Source of the DNA: Methanobrevibacter millerae
Lineage (GTDB): Archaea > Methanobacteriota > Methanobacteria > Methanobacteriales > Methanobacteriaceae
NCBI RefSeq assembly: GCF_900103415.1
Contig: NZ_FMXB01000002.1
Coordinates: 82,257-146,256, forward strand
Length of the DNA: 64,000 nucleotides
Direction of reading: 5' to 3'
Within the stretch, counting starts at the first letter, position 1; the number at the start of each line of letters is the position of its first letter. The notes below the pieces were generated by a model. The model was not told the origin of the DNA and ran no database searches. It saw nothing but the letters and a program-made list of their open reading frames with translations. The position numbers and the translations under genes were made by a program. Positions 1 through 7,974 of the stretch are shown here, in pieces.

Positions 1-26
1 ATTGATGTCTCAGAGATAAATTGTGA
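1..26 (+). repeat. Inverted repeat, left arm, in hsdS 3' coding region
   Basis: Bases 1-26 are identical to the reverse complement of 1257-1282. The match ends at base 27 on the inner side and is cut by the window edge on the outer side, so the true repeat is probably longer. It lies in the conserved C-terminal coding sequence of both hsdS copies and encloses the recombinase gene. Homology or site-specific exchange between the arms would invert the segment between them. Confidence 0.8.
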
Positions 27-108
27 CATGCATCTAATAATTCATCAAGCCTATATAAATATTTTTACATTAACATTTCACAATAACATAATGGAGGTAT
101 TAATATGA
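1..108 (+). CDS. hsdS: Type I restriction specificity subunit, 3' end only (truncated by window edge)
   Basis: Frame 1 is open from the window edge to a TGA at 106-108. The first residues, IDVSEINCD, are identical to the C-terminal end of the inverted hsdS at 1247-2476, so this is very probably the tail of a second specificity subunit that chooses the DNA target of a type I restriction-modification enzyme. After the shared part the two proteins diverge: this copy runs on about 26 residues, whereas the other stops after DLE. The TGA overlaps the ATG of the recombinase (ATGA at 105-108), so the two genes may be translationally coupled. The bulk of the gene, and presumably hsdM and hsdR, lie to the left. 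Confidence 0.65.
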   Translation: MDVSEINCDMHLIIHQAYINIFTLTFHNNIMEVLI

Positions 109-1091
109 AAACTAAAATTATTTCTAAAATACAAAATCAAATGAAACCTTACTTGAATCAAGGACAATATATAAAATTAACAAACTCTTTATTAAATTCG
201 TTGCAAGATATAGATATTATTGATAATAACAATGAATTAAATGAAGTAGATAATTTTAAATTACTAAACCTTTTTTTATCTGCTAAACAGGTCGAAGGAT
301 GTTCCGAGAAAACAATCAAATATTACAAATCCACTATCGAAAAAATGCTGAAAAAAATTAAAAAACAGGTTTATAACATCAGTACTGATGATTTAAGAAA
401 ATATCTTTTTGATCATAAAAATGAAAAACAATCCTCAAAAACAACAATAGACAACATTAGAAGAATTTTTTCAAGTTTTTTTTCTTGGTTGGAGGATGAA
501 GATTATATCATAAAAAATCCTGTAAGAAGAATTCATAGAGTTAAAACTGGTCGTGTAGTTAAAGAGGTATTGACTGATGAAAATTTAGAAGTCCTTAGAG
601 ATAACTGTGAAGAAATTAGGGATTTAGCAATGGTTGAAATATTAATATCAACAGGAATACGGGTTGGGGAATTAGTAAGACTAAATGTAGAAGATATAAA
701 TTTCTATGAACGTGAATGCATAGTATTTGGAAAAGGAGAAAGTGAAAGGGTGGTATATTTTGATGCAAGAACAAAAATACATTTAATTGAATATTTACAA
801 TCAAGAGTAGATGAAAATCCTGCTTTATTTGTTTCACTAAATAGCCCTTATGATAGGTTAGGAATTAGTGGAGTAGAAACTAGACTTAGAGAACTCGGAA
901 ATAAATGCAATATAAATAAAGTTCATCCACATAAATTTAGACGAACTATGGCAACAAATGCAATTGATAAGGGAATGCCGATAGAACAAGTACAGAAATT
1001 ATTAGGTCATGTGCAAATTGACACAACAATGCAATATGCAATGGTAAACCAAAGCAATGTAAAACTAGCACATAGAAAATTCATTGGATAA
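105..1091 (+). CDS. Tyrosine recombinase/integrase (XerC/D-like), likely hsdS invertase
   Basis: 328-residue tyrosine recombinase that cuts and rejoins DNA through a 3'-phosphotyrosine. The N-terminal SAM-like core-binding region (about 50-145) is followed by the catalytic domain with the full residue set: R186 (STGIRVGEL), K210 (FGKGE), H276 and R279 (HPHKFRR), H302 (LLGH) and nucleophile Y311. The ATG at 105 is supported by GGAGGT at 93-98 and overlaps the hsdS stop. It sits between two hsdS copies in opposite orientation, which is the usual place for the invertase of phase-variable type I restriction loci. An integrase of a decayed mobile element is the alternative, but no attachment site or phage genes are visible. 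Confidence 0.9.
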   Translation: MKTKIISKIQNQMKPYLNQGQYIKLTNSLLNSLQDIDIIDNNNELNEVDNFKLLNLFLSAKQVEGCSEKTIKYYKSTIEKMLKKIKKQVYNISTDDLRKYLFDHKNEKQSSKTTIDNIRRIFSSFFSWLEDEDYIIKNPVRRIHRVKTGRVVKEVLTDENLEVLRDNCEEIRDLAMVEILISTGIRVGELVRLNVEDINFYERECIVFGKGESERVVYFDARTKIHLIEYLQSRVDENPALFVSLNSPYDRLGISGVETRLRELGNKCNINKVHPHKFRRTMATNAIDKGMPIEQVQKLLGHVQIDTTMQYAMVNQSNVKLAHRKFIG

Positions 1092-1228
1092 ATTCTTGTT
1101 TAGTTTTGTGACAATTTTATAAAATAGTAATATAACAGTGTTATTATTTAAGTAAAAAAAGTCCAAATTAATGTTAAAATCAAAAAATAAGAACAAATAG
1201 CTATTTTTCAATTGAGAATATAAAAAGA

Positions 1229-1253
1229 AGAATAACAGTTAAACTGCTATTCT
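1229..1253 (-). terminator. Stem-loop at the 3' end of the inverted hsdS
   Basis: Arms 1229-1239 and 1243-1253 pair over 11 positions with one mismatch and a TAA loop. The stem spans the hsdS stop codon, and on the minus strand it is followed by a T-rich stretch (CTTTTTAT). It could terminate either convergent gene. It also lies only a few bases from the inverted-repeat arm, so a role in recombination is possible. Confidence 0.5.
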
Positions 1254-2476
1254 AAATCACAATTTATCTCTGAGACATCAATCTCTCCAGACATTAACTT
1301 AGGCAGTAATGTATCTCTTAATTTAGTCAAATTTGTTATTTCATCAGATATTTTATTTTTATAATTAAATATTGGTGAAATAAACTCATTAAATTTAATT
1401 ATCACTTCATCATCAGGCATTATTAATTCTAATGATTTAAATTCAGTTTTATTAAATTTACTTTGTACAGAACCTGCAGTAATTGTACTTATTAAATACT
1501 GTCCAAAATTTGATCTAAATAATAAAAACAAATAAAAATTAAGGTAAATAGCATCATCATTAGATTTAACTAAAATCATGTTATTTCCCAAAGTCATTGG
1601 TTTATCTAAGAAAGGACATAAGAATACGGATCCAACATCACCCACATTAGATATTATTATTTCATTACCATATAATGAAGATTTCTTTAGAAAATCATAA
1701 GAATGCTTGTTGACAAATTTTTCAAAGCATTTGGCTTTTAAATCTGTGTTTCTTATAAAATAAGCATAATCTTCATAATCTAAAATAGACACATTTTCTT
1801 TTAATGATGCAAAACTACCATTTGCCACATAATCTGTGATAATTAAGGGTAATTCGCCAATTTTTTTAATTTTCCAATTAGTGTCTGCATTGTCAAATTT
1901 ATTTATAAAATACTCCTTAAATAATAAATCTAATAAATCATCTAAATTTTTATTTATTCTTATATTGGTTTCAATTTTATCATCAATTGTTGATAATATA
2001 TTTATAATTTTTTCCTGTATTTCTAAAGAAGGTATTTTAATTTCAAAATCCTTTATTGTCTGTGAATTTAAATTTTGTTGAGCTGCTCCTGATGCTAAAT
2101 TCATTAATTTTTCAAAATTATTATATAGATGATAATAAACAAATTTTGGCTTTGCAATTTCTTCATTAATGGTTAAATTACAGCAAGCTTGATTTGTAGT
2201 TAGATCAACCATGTTCATTGCAACTTTTGCTGCTGTTGCACCATACATTGCAACTATTACAGAATTCTTTTTAACCCATTTAGCAGCACTATTTTGAAAG
2301 CCTAATTCACTTATATGTTTTTCAGTATCATATATTCTATTAAAATTAATTTCTTTTGTATTTAACCAAGGAATATCTCCACCATAATAATCTTCATTTG
2401 TACTTTTTGGTGTTCCTCCACTTGAAACTTTTGAACATACATCATCTATTGTTCTACTAGACCATTCTAAACTCAA
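1247..2476 (-). CDS. hsdS: Type I restriction specificity subunit, inverted (probably silent) copy
   Basis: 409 residues with the two-target-domain layout of HsdS. The first target recognition domain starts with SGGTPKS and GGDIPWLNT (residues about 19-40), and a central conserved helix follows near 150-185. The second target domain begins near 205, and the C-terminal helix carries LRDTLLPKLMSGEIDVSE. Full-length HsdS proteins are about 400 residues, so this copy is intact in length. It faces the recombinase and the other hsdS. The only start that gives full length is a TTG at 2476 inside a palindrome, with no ribosome site or clear promoter, which fits a storage cassette that is expressed only after inversion. 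Which half or halves are exchanged cannot be decided because most of the partner gene is outside the window. Confidence 0.88.
   Translation of the reverse strand: MSLEWSSRTIDDVCSKVSSGGTPKSTNEDYYGGDIPWLNTKEINFNRIYDTEKHISELGFQNSAAKWVKKNSVIVAMYGATAAKVAMNMVDLTTNQACCNLTINEEIAKPKFVYYHLYNNFEKLMNLASGAAQQNLNSQTIKDFEIKIPSLEIQEKIINILSTIDDKIETNIRINKNLDDLLDLLFKEYFINKFDNADTNWKIKKIGELPLIITDYVANGSFASLKENVSILDYEDYAYFIRNTDLKAKCFEKFVNKHSYDFLKKSSLYGNEIIISNVGDVGSVFLCPFLDKPMTLGNNMILVKSNDDAIYLNFYLFLLFRSNFGQYLISTITAGSVQSKFNKTEFKSLELIMPDDEVIIKFNEFISPIFNYKNKISDEITNLTKLRDTLLPKLMSGEIDVSEINCDLE
1257..1282 (-). repeat. Inverted repeat, right arm, in inverted hsdS
   Basis: Exact reverse complement of bases 1-26. It encodes the end of the conserved C-terminal segment of this hsdS. 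The distance between arms is about 1.2 kb and contains the recombinase. Confidence 0.8.
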
Positions 2477-2493
2477 ATTTAAATTTGAGTTTA
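2468..2493. repeat. Perfect 26-bp palindrome at the 5' end of the inverted hsdS
   Basis: Each half is 13 bases (TAAACTCAAATTT and its complement) with no spacer and no mismatch. The palindrome contains the first codons of the inverted hsdS and, read the other way, gives the same TTG-AGT-TTA start to the small frame at 2485. It may be the crossover or binding site of the neighbouring recombinase, or a cruciform left by past inversions. The function is inferred, whereas the symmetry is directly visible. Confidence 0.85.
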
Positions 2494-2706
2494 TTATGTA
2501 AAATTTTAATATGCATTATTCTGATAATTATTGAAATAAAATTATTCTTTACATCAAAAGACATATATTTTATCAAATTAATCATTATTGAGTTGATTCT
2601 ATTAAGAATTTATAAATTAAAAGACATACAATCAATAAATAATAATGAATTAAAAAGAGATTTAATACAAAATATTCTATCAATATTAATTAATTTATTA
2701 AGTTAA
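2485..2706 (+). CDS. Possible small hydrophobic protein, doubtful
   Basis: 73-residue frame that would encode two membrane-spanning stretches (about residues 5-22 and 27-43) and a short polar tail. Its only start is a TTG created by the palindrome at 2468-2493, with no ribosome site. The region is extremely AT-rich, which favours chance hydrophobic frames. It may be a remnant or simply spacer DNA between the inverted hsdS and the helicase gene. Confidence 0.25.
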   Translation: MSLLCKILICIILIIIEIKLFFTSKDIYFIKLIIIELILLRIYKLKDIQSINNNELKRDLIQNILSILINLLS

Positions 2707-2738
2707 ATTTATAACAAAATTACAACAAAATAAGTTTA

Positions 2739-5141
2739 ATGAAACAAAATGCTTTTACAGGAAATAACAAAGATTTCTATAATAATATCAAAGAAAGTAT
2801 TGATAATGCCACAAGCATAGACATTATTGTTTCATTTCTGATGGAATCTGGTGTTAAACTAATCATTAATGATTTAAAAAACACGGATTGTAAAATTCGT
2901 ATTCTAACGGGAAATTACCTAAACATCACACAACCTGAGGCTCTTTATTTACTGAAAAATGAATTAAAAGGCAAACTGGATTTAAGATTTTATAATGTTT
3001 CACATAAAAGTTTTCACCCCAAAGCCTATATTTTCCACAATAATGAAGACAGTGAAATCTACATTGGATCTTCCAATCTTTCAAAAGGAGCCTTAACCGA
3101 TTCTATAGAGTGGAATTACCATTTCACCAAATCTGAAAAAGAAAATGACTTTTATCACTTTTACAATAATTTTCAAGACCTTTTCTATAATCAGGCAGTA
3201 ACAGTAACGGATGAAGTCTTAAGACAGTACTCAAAATCATGGATTAGGCCGAAATATGCAAAAATGCATGAATTCAAACCACAGAAAGATTTTGAACCTC
3301 GAGGCCCTCAAATTGAAGCGTTATACGCTTTGGACAATAGCCGTGAGGAAGGTTTTGACAAGGCTTTGGTTGTTGCGGCTACAGGTGTTGGGAAAACATA
3401 TCTTGCAGCATTTGACTCAAAAAACTATAAAAATATTTTGTTCGTTGCCCACAGAGAGGAAATTATTAAACAGGCTGCTGAAAGCTTTAAAAATGTTAAT
3501 CCAGATAAATCAATTGGATTTTTCTACGGTTCACATAAAGAAACCGATAAAGACATTACCTTTGCATTGGTTCAGACTCTCGGAAAAAAACAATACCTTA
3601 ACGAGAATTACTTTAAAAAGGATTATTTTGACTATATCATTATTGACGAGTTTCACCATGCCGTTGCAAACAATTATAGAAATATTCTATATTATTTTAA
3701 GCCAGAATTCCTGCTGGGATTAACCGCAACACCTGAGAGACTAGATGCAAAAGACGTTTTTGCATTGTGTGATTACAATAATGTGTATGAAATAAGGCTT
3801 AAGGAAGCAATTAACAAAGGATTCCTGGCACCATTTAGATATTATGGAATTTTTGACGATACGATTGATTATTCAACCGTAACCATGCGTAACGGCAGGT
3901 ATGATGAAAAGGATTTGGAAGAAAAGCTGATGATTAATCATAGGGCGGAATTAGTTTATAATCATTATTTGAAGTATAAATCAAGCACCACCATCGGATT
4001 TTGTGCATCCAGAAATCATGCCGAATATATGGCTAAATTCTTCAATGAAAACAATATCCCATCAGCTGCCGTTTACAGTGGAGAACAGGGTGAATTTACA
4101 CAGGAAAGATCCGAAGCTATTGAAAAATTAAAAAATAACGAATTAAAAATATTATTCACAGTCGACATGTTCAATGAAGGGTTGGATATTCCTTCCGTCG
4201 ATATGGTGCTCTTTTTAAGACCAACACAATCCCCAACGATATTTTTACAGCAATTGGGTAGAGGCCTGAGAATCAGTGAAAACAAGAAATATTTAACTGT
4301 TCTTGATTTTATTGGCAATTATAAAAAAGCCAATTTAGTTCCATTTTTATTGAGCGATAATACTTATGATACTAAAACGCTTATTAATGAGTCAGTTTTA
4401 GAGTTTGAATACCCTCAAGACTGTTTTATTGATTTTGATTTTCAGTTAATTGATTTGTTTAAATATCAGGCAAGAAATGAATTGAAAGTTAAAGATAGGA
4501 TTATTTTGGAATATAATTCGATTAAGGAAGACATAAATCATCGCCCGACAAGACTGGATTTATTCCTGCGTATGGATGATACTGTTTATACTGCAATGAA
4601 ACAATCTGCAAAAATTAACGTGTTCAGGGATTACATTGGATTTTTAAATGAAAATAATGAATTGACAAAAGAAGAAAACTCATTGGTTGATAGTGTAGCA
4701 CATGACTTCTTAAATACCATAGAGACAACAAACATGACCAAATCATATAAGATGCCGATTTTGAAAGCATTCTATAATGATGGTGACATTAAGATGACCA
4801 TTACCGATGATGACGTTTATAAATCCATGAAGGAATTTTATGAGTATAAATCCAATGGAGTGGACATGATTCGACATAAAACTACTAAAGATTATTTATC
4901 TTGGGATAAGAAGAAATACCTTTCACTGGCTAAAAGAAATCCAATACGTTTTCTTCAAAAATCGGCTGGCGAATTTTTCCAGGAAAAAGACGGTTATGCT
5001 TTATCACTGAATGATGATTTAAAAAATTATATTAATTTAGATAGTTTTAAAAAGCATTTTGAAGATATAATTGAATATAAAACCTTGTCTTATTACAAAG
5101 ATAGATTTGAGAAAAAAGGTAGTGAAAATGAATTATTATGA
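2739..5141 (+). CDS. PLD-type nuclease / superfamily 2 DEAD-DEAH helicase fusion
   Basis: 800 residues. The N-terminal domain (about 1-150) is phospholipase-D-like, with H93-x-K95 (SFHPKAY) and a downstream GSSNLS. The helicase core carries Walker A ATGVGKT (214-220), DEFH (303-306), TATP (329-332) and motif VI QLGRGLR (505-511). The C-terminal 280 residues are unassigned; similar proteins often carry DUF3427-like regions there. Proteins of this build occur in bacterial and archaeal defence regions as DNA translocase-nucleases, and here it lies beside a type I restriction locus. The stop overlaps the next gene by 14 bases, so the methyltransferase is translated with it. A role in restriction is inferred. 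A repair function is the alternative. Confidence 0.85.
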   Translation: MKQNAFTGNNKDFYNNIKESIDNATSIDIIVSFLMESGVKLIINDLKNTDCKIRILTGNYLNITQPEALYLLKNELKGKLDLRFYNVSHKSFHPKAYIFHNNEDSEIYIGSSNLSKGALTDSIEWNYHFTKSEKENDFYHFYNNFQDLFYNQAVTVTDEVLRQYSKSWIRPKYAKMHEFKPQKDFEPRGPQIEALYALDNSREEGFDKALVVAATGVGKTYLAAFDSKNYKNILFVAHREEIIKQAAESFKNVNPDKSIGFFYGSHKETDKDITFALVQTLGKKQYLNENYFKKDYFDYIIIDEFHHAVANNYRNILYYFKPEFLLGLTATPERLDAKDVFALCDYNNVYEIRLKEAINKGFLAPFRYYGIFDDTIDYSTVTMRNGRYDEKDLEEKLMINHRAELVYNHYLKYKSSTTIGFCASRNHAEYMAKFFNENNIPSAAVYSGEQGEFTQERSEAIEKLKNNELKILFTVDMFNEGLDIPSVDMVLFLRPTQSPTIFLQQLGRGLRISENKKYLTVLDFIGNYKKANLVPFLLSDNTYDTKTLINESVLEFEYPQDCFIDFDFQLIDLFKYQARNELKVKDRIILEYNSIKEDINHRPTRLDLFLRMDDTVYTAMKQSAKINVFRDYIGFLNENNELTKEENSLVDSVAHDFLNTIETTNMTKSYKMPILKAFYNDGDIKMTITDDDVYKSMKEFYEYKSNGVDMIRHKTTKDYLSWDKKKYLSLAKRNPIRFLQKSAGEFFQEKDGYALSLNDDLKNYINLDSFKKHFEDIIEYKTLSYYKDRFEKKGSENELL

Positions 5142-5697
5142 TAAAAATGCTCAGGAATTCTTTGATGGAACAGTTGATGCAGATATGAGTTCACACCACG
5201 AAAAATTCATTAAATATATTCCTGAAAACGGCCATATCCTGGATGCGGGCTGCGGTTCCGGAAGAGACACGTTAATGTTTAAATCTCTCGGTTTTGAAGT
5301 GACTTCCATTGACGGGTCTGTCGAAATGTGCAGGCTGGCAAGTGAATATGCGAAAACTGAAGTTTTACACATGCAATTTCAGGAAATTGAATTCGAATCT
5401 ATTTTTGATGGAATATGGGCATCAGCATCACTTCTTCATGTTCCAAGCGATGAAATTGAAATGGTATTGACCCGATTGAAAGATTCCATGAAAGACAGCG
5501 GCGTGCTTTATGCCTCATTCAAATACGGTGACTTTGAAGGAATGAGAAACGGCAGATTTTTCAATGACTTAACCGAAAAAACTGCAATAGAACTATTCAA
5601 AAAAGCTGATTTTAAGGTAATTGATACATGGATTACCAGCGATTCCAGAAAAGGCCGTGAAAATGAAAAATGGGTTAATATCCTTGTAAGAAAATAA
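5128..5697 (+). CDS. Class I SAM-dependent methyltransferase coupled to the helicase
   Basis: 189 residues. Motif I is ILDAGCGSGRD (about residues 35-45), and an acidic residue at the end of the next strand (TSIDGS) would bind the S-adenosylmethionine ribose. The fold resembles TehB- and UbiG-type small-molecule methyltransferases; no DNA-methyltransferase DPPY or NPPF motif is seen. I chose the ATG at 5128 because it follows AAGGTAGTG, although the frame is open further upstream inside the helicase gene. The 14-base overlap with the helicase suggests a joint function. It is not obviously the protective methylase of a restriction system. Confidence 0.8.
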   Translation: MNYYDKNAQEFFDGTVDADMSSHHEKFIKYIPENGHILDAGCGSGRDTLMFKSLGFEVTSIDGSVEMCRLASEYAKTEVLHMQFQEIEFESIFDGIWASASLLHVPSDEIEMVLTRLKDSMKDSGVLYASFKYGDFEGMRNGRFFNDLTEKTAIELFKKADFKVIDTWITSDSRKGRENEKWVNILVRK

Positions 5698-5720
5698 TGG
5701 AGTATTACTTTTCAAAAATA

Positions 5721-5753
5721 TTTATATATAATAAAATATATAACAATTGTTAT
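5721..5753 (+). promoter_or_regulatory. Promoter with 14-bp palindrome before the amidotransferase operon
   Basis: TATA-like TTTATATATA lies at 5721-5730, and a perfect palindrome, ATAACAATTGTTAT, lies at 5740-5753, about where transcription should start. The start codon is 20 bases further on. Near-identical copies (one mismatch each) occur at 15291-15304 and 22967-22980, also next to gene starts, so a common regulator or promoter element is possible. Confidence 0.5.
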
Positions 5754-5773
5754 TAAAATATGGGAAAGGTAAT

Positions 5774-6577
5774 ATGTGCGAAATATTTTGTTTTAACTCA
5801 AATCAACCAAAAGAAGTTAACGAATGTCTGGAATGTTTTTACAATCACTCCGAAATGCATCCTGATGGCTGGGGACTTGCAAATATGGAAAACAACAAAT
5901 TTATGATAGATAAAGAACCTGTAAAAGCATCATGTAGCCCGCATTTAAAAGATATATTATCAAACCCAGTAATCGGAAAGAACGTTTTCGCCCATATCAG
6001 ACTGGCTACCGTCGGCGAAATAATATCTCCGAATTGCCATCCATTCATTGAAGCGGATGACAATAACCGTTCCTGGATGCTGATTCACAACGGAACCATC
6101 TTTGATTATCCCGAACTCGATGAATACAAGCAAAAAGAGCATGGAGATACCGATTCAGAGCGAATACTATTTTACATTATAGACAAGGTCAATGAGTTTG
6201 AAGCTAAAAAGGGATCCGTTTCAACGATAAAAGAGCGATTTAACCTTTTAAATGGAATAATAACCGATTTAGCTAAAAACAACAAGCTTAATTTAATGAT
6301 TTACGATGGAGATTTAACATACATCCACTCCAACATGAAAAACTCTTTGTATTATCTGAAAAACGAAGAGGGCTTTCTGGTTGCAACCACTCCATTAACC
6401 GATGACGAAAACTGGAAGCCGGTTGAGCTCAACAAGCTGTTCGGACTGATTGACGGAAATATCATTTTTGAAAGCGAAGAGCACGATAATGAATTTATTT
6501 TGACAAGCGAGCATGAAAGGGCAATTGAAGAATATCAATACTCAATTAAGAGGGATGAATCCGATGATAAGCTATGA
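5774..6577 (+). CDS. Class II glutamine amidotransferase (YafJ/EgtC-like)
   Basis: 267 residues of the N-terminal-nucleophile hydrolase type. The ATG at 5774 is chosen because it places the catalytic cysteine at position 2 (MCEIFCF) and follows GGGAAAGGT. Supporting features are a HPDGWG segment near residue 28, the FAHIRLATVG strand near 77 and the HNGT segment near 105. These enzymes release ammonia from glutamine or cleave gamma-glutamyl amides. There is no synthase domain, so it acts alone or with a partner. It is the first gene of an operon with two glutamate-cysteine-ligase-like enzymes. This recalls the ergothioneine pair EgtA/EgtC, where the amidohydrolase removes glutamate. The substrate here is unknown. 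Confidence 0.85.
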   Translation: MCEIFCFNSNQPKEVNECLECFYNHSEMHPDGWGLANMENNKFMIDKEPVKASCSPHLKDILSNPVIGKNVFAHIRLATVGEIISPNCHPFIEADDNNRSWMLIHNGTIFDYPELDEYKQKEHGDTDSERILFYIIDKVNEFEAKKGSVSTIKERFNLLNGIITDLAKNNKLNLMIYDGDLTYIHSNMKNSLYYLKNEEGFLVATTPLTDDENWKPVELNKLFGLIDGNIIFESEEHDNEFILTSEHERAIEEYQYSIKRDESDDKL

Positions 6578-7952
6578 AAAGATAAGAAACAGATTATATG
6601 AGGAATTTATTAAACCCACCGATAAGGAAAAGAACTTCATCGGCGTTGAAATCGAAATTCCAATCATTAACCTTGAAAAGGAAGCTGTGGATTTCAGCGT
6701 TGTCCATAAAGTCACGGACCAGTTCCGCAAGCAGTTCGGTGATTTCAAGGCGGAGGGAATAGACTATGAGGGCAACGTCTTTTCCATGGAAAATAATAAA
6801 ACGGAAGATATCGTCTGCTATGACTGCTCCTACAACAACATCGAATTTGCAATGGGCCGTGAAAAGGATTTATTCTCAATAAACGACCGCTTTACAGAGT
6901 ACTACAAATTCACAAAGGAATGCTTTGAAGAATATAACCATACATTAACGGGAATGGGAATCAATCCATACAGGAAATACAACAAAAACGTACCCATTCC
7001 GTCAGAGAGATATTTAATGCTTTATCATCATTTGAAATCAACTGACGATTACGAAAACGTTCCGATGCGCTTTCACGAATATCCCGAATACGGAATGTTT
7101 TCATCAGCCTCACAGGTTCAGCTGGACGTTGCAAAGGAGGATCTTGTAAAAACGATTAACGTTTTCTCAAAAATAGAGCCTATCAAAGCTTTACTCTTCT
7201 CCAATTCAGTCCTGATTGATGAAAACGACAACATTACATGCTTCAGAGACATTTTGTGGGAATACTCAACCCACGGAGTCAATCCGCACAACATCGGAAT
7301 GTATAATGTGGAATTTGAAGACATCAATGACCTGCAGGCATATCTGGAATCATTGAACATCTACTGCGTAATGCGTGACGGAGCCTATATCAACTTCCCG
7401 TCCATGAACCTGTTTGAATACTTCGGCACGGACTCAGTTGAAGGCGAGGTCTACTGCGGAGGGGAATACAAGAAAATCAGCGTCAAGCCATCAATCGACG
7501 ATATTGACTATTTAAGACCCTTCAAATTCATTAACCTGACATTCAGGGGAACGGTTGAGTTTAGAAGCGTTTGCACCCAGCCGATTAAGGATTCAATGTC
7601 TGTTGCGGCATTCCATCTGGGCCTTAAAAACAGACTGAACGAACTGGATGAACTGATTAGCAATGATGATGTAATATATCATAAGGGATACACTGCAAGC
7701 GAACTTAGAAAACTCCTGATAAAAGAGGAAATACCTTCATTCATTGACAAAAACGACATATGTAAACTATCAAAAGACATTGTTGATTTGGCCAGTGAAG
7801 GCCTTAAAGACAGAGGAATCGGAGAGGAAATTTTCCTAAAGCCATTATATGAACGCATTAAAAACAGGACCAATCCCGGAAAGGAAATAATAAAACTGAC
7901 AAACAACAATATAAGCATAGAAGAGATAATTGAAGATTATGGAAATATTTAA
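6564..7952 (+). CDS. Glutamate-cysteine ligase-like enzyme (GCS2/EgtA-like)
   Basis: 462 residues from the ATG at 6564, which has GAGGG 9 bases upstream; the in-frame ATG at 6555 is too close to that site. An early IGVEIEIPI strand supplies the glutamates that bind magnesium and ATP in the glutamine-synthetase-like fold, MRFHEYPEYG and SSASQVQLDV resemble the central part of GCS2-type ligases, and FRGTVEFRS lies near the end of the core. These enzymes join glutamate through its gamma-carboxyl to an amine such as cysteine. It overlaps the amidotransferase by 14 bases and precedes a second, unrelated-looking ligase, so the pair probably perform successive or alternative gamma-glutamylations. 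The acceptor cannot be read from sequence. Confidence 0.75.
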   Translation: MISYEKIRNRLYEEFIKPTDKEKNFIGVEIEIPIINLEKEAVDFSVVHKVTDQFRKQFGDFKAEGIDYEGNVFSMENNKTEDIVCYDCSYNNIEFAMGREKDLFSINDRFTEYYKFTKECFEEYNHTLTGMGINPYRKYNKNVPIPSERYLMLYHHLKSTDDYENVPMRFHEYPEYGMFSSASQVQLDVAKEDLVKTINVFSKIEPIKALLFSNSVLIDENDNITCFRDILWEYSTHGVNPHNIGMYNVEFEDINDLQAYLESLNIYCVMRDGAYINFPSMNLFEYFGTDSVEGEVYCGGEYKKISVKPSIDDIDYLRPFKFINLTFRGTVEFRSVCTQPIKDSMSVAAFHLGLKNRLNELDELISNDDVIYHKGYTASELRKLLIKEEIPSFIDKNDICKLSKDIVDLASEGLKDRGIGEEIFLKPLYERIKNRTNPGKEIIKLTNNNISIEEIIEDYGNI

Positions 7953-7974
7953 TTTAAGAAGGGGGAGAATTTAA

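Noticed and set aside
5071-5127. Upstream extension of the methyltransferase
   Set aside because: It lies wholly inside the helicase gene, has no ribosome site and does not match the family; AAGGTAGTG supports the ATG at 5128.
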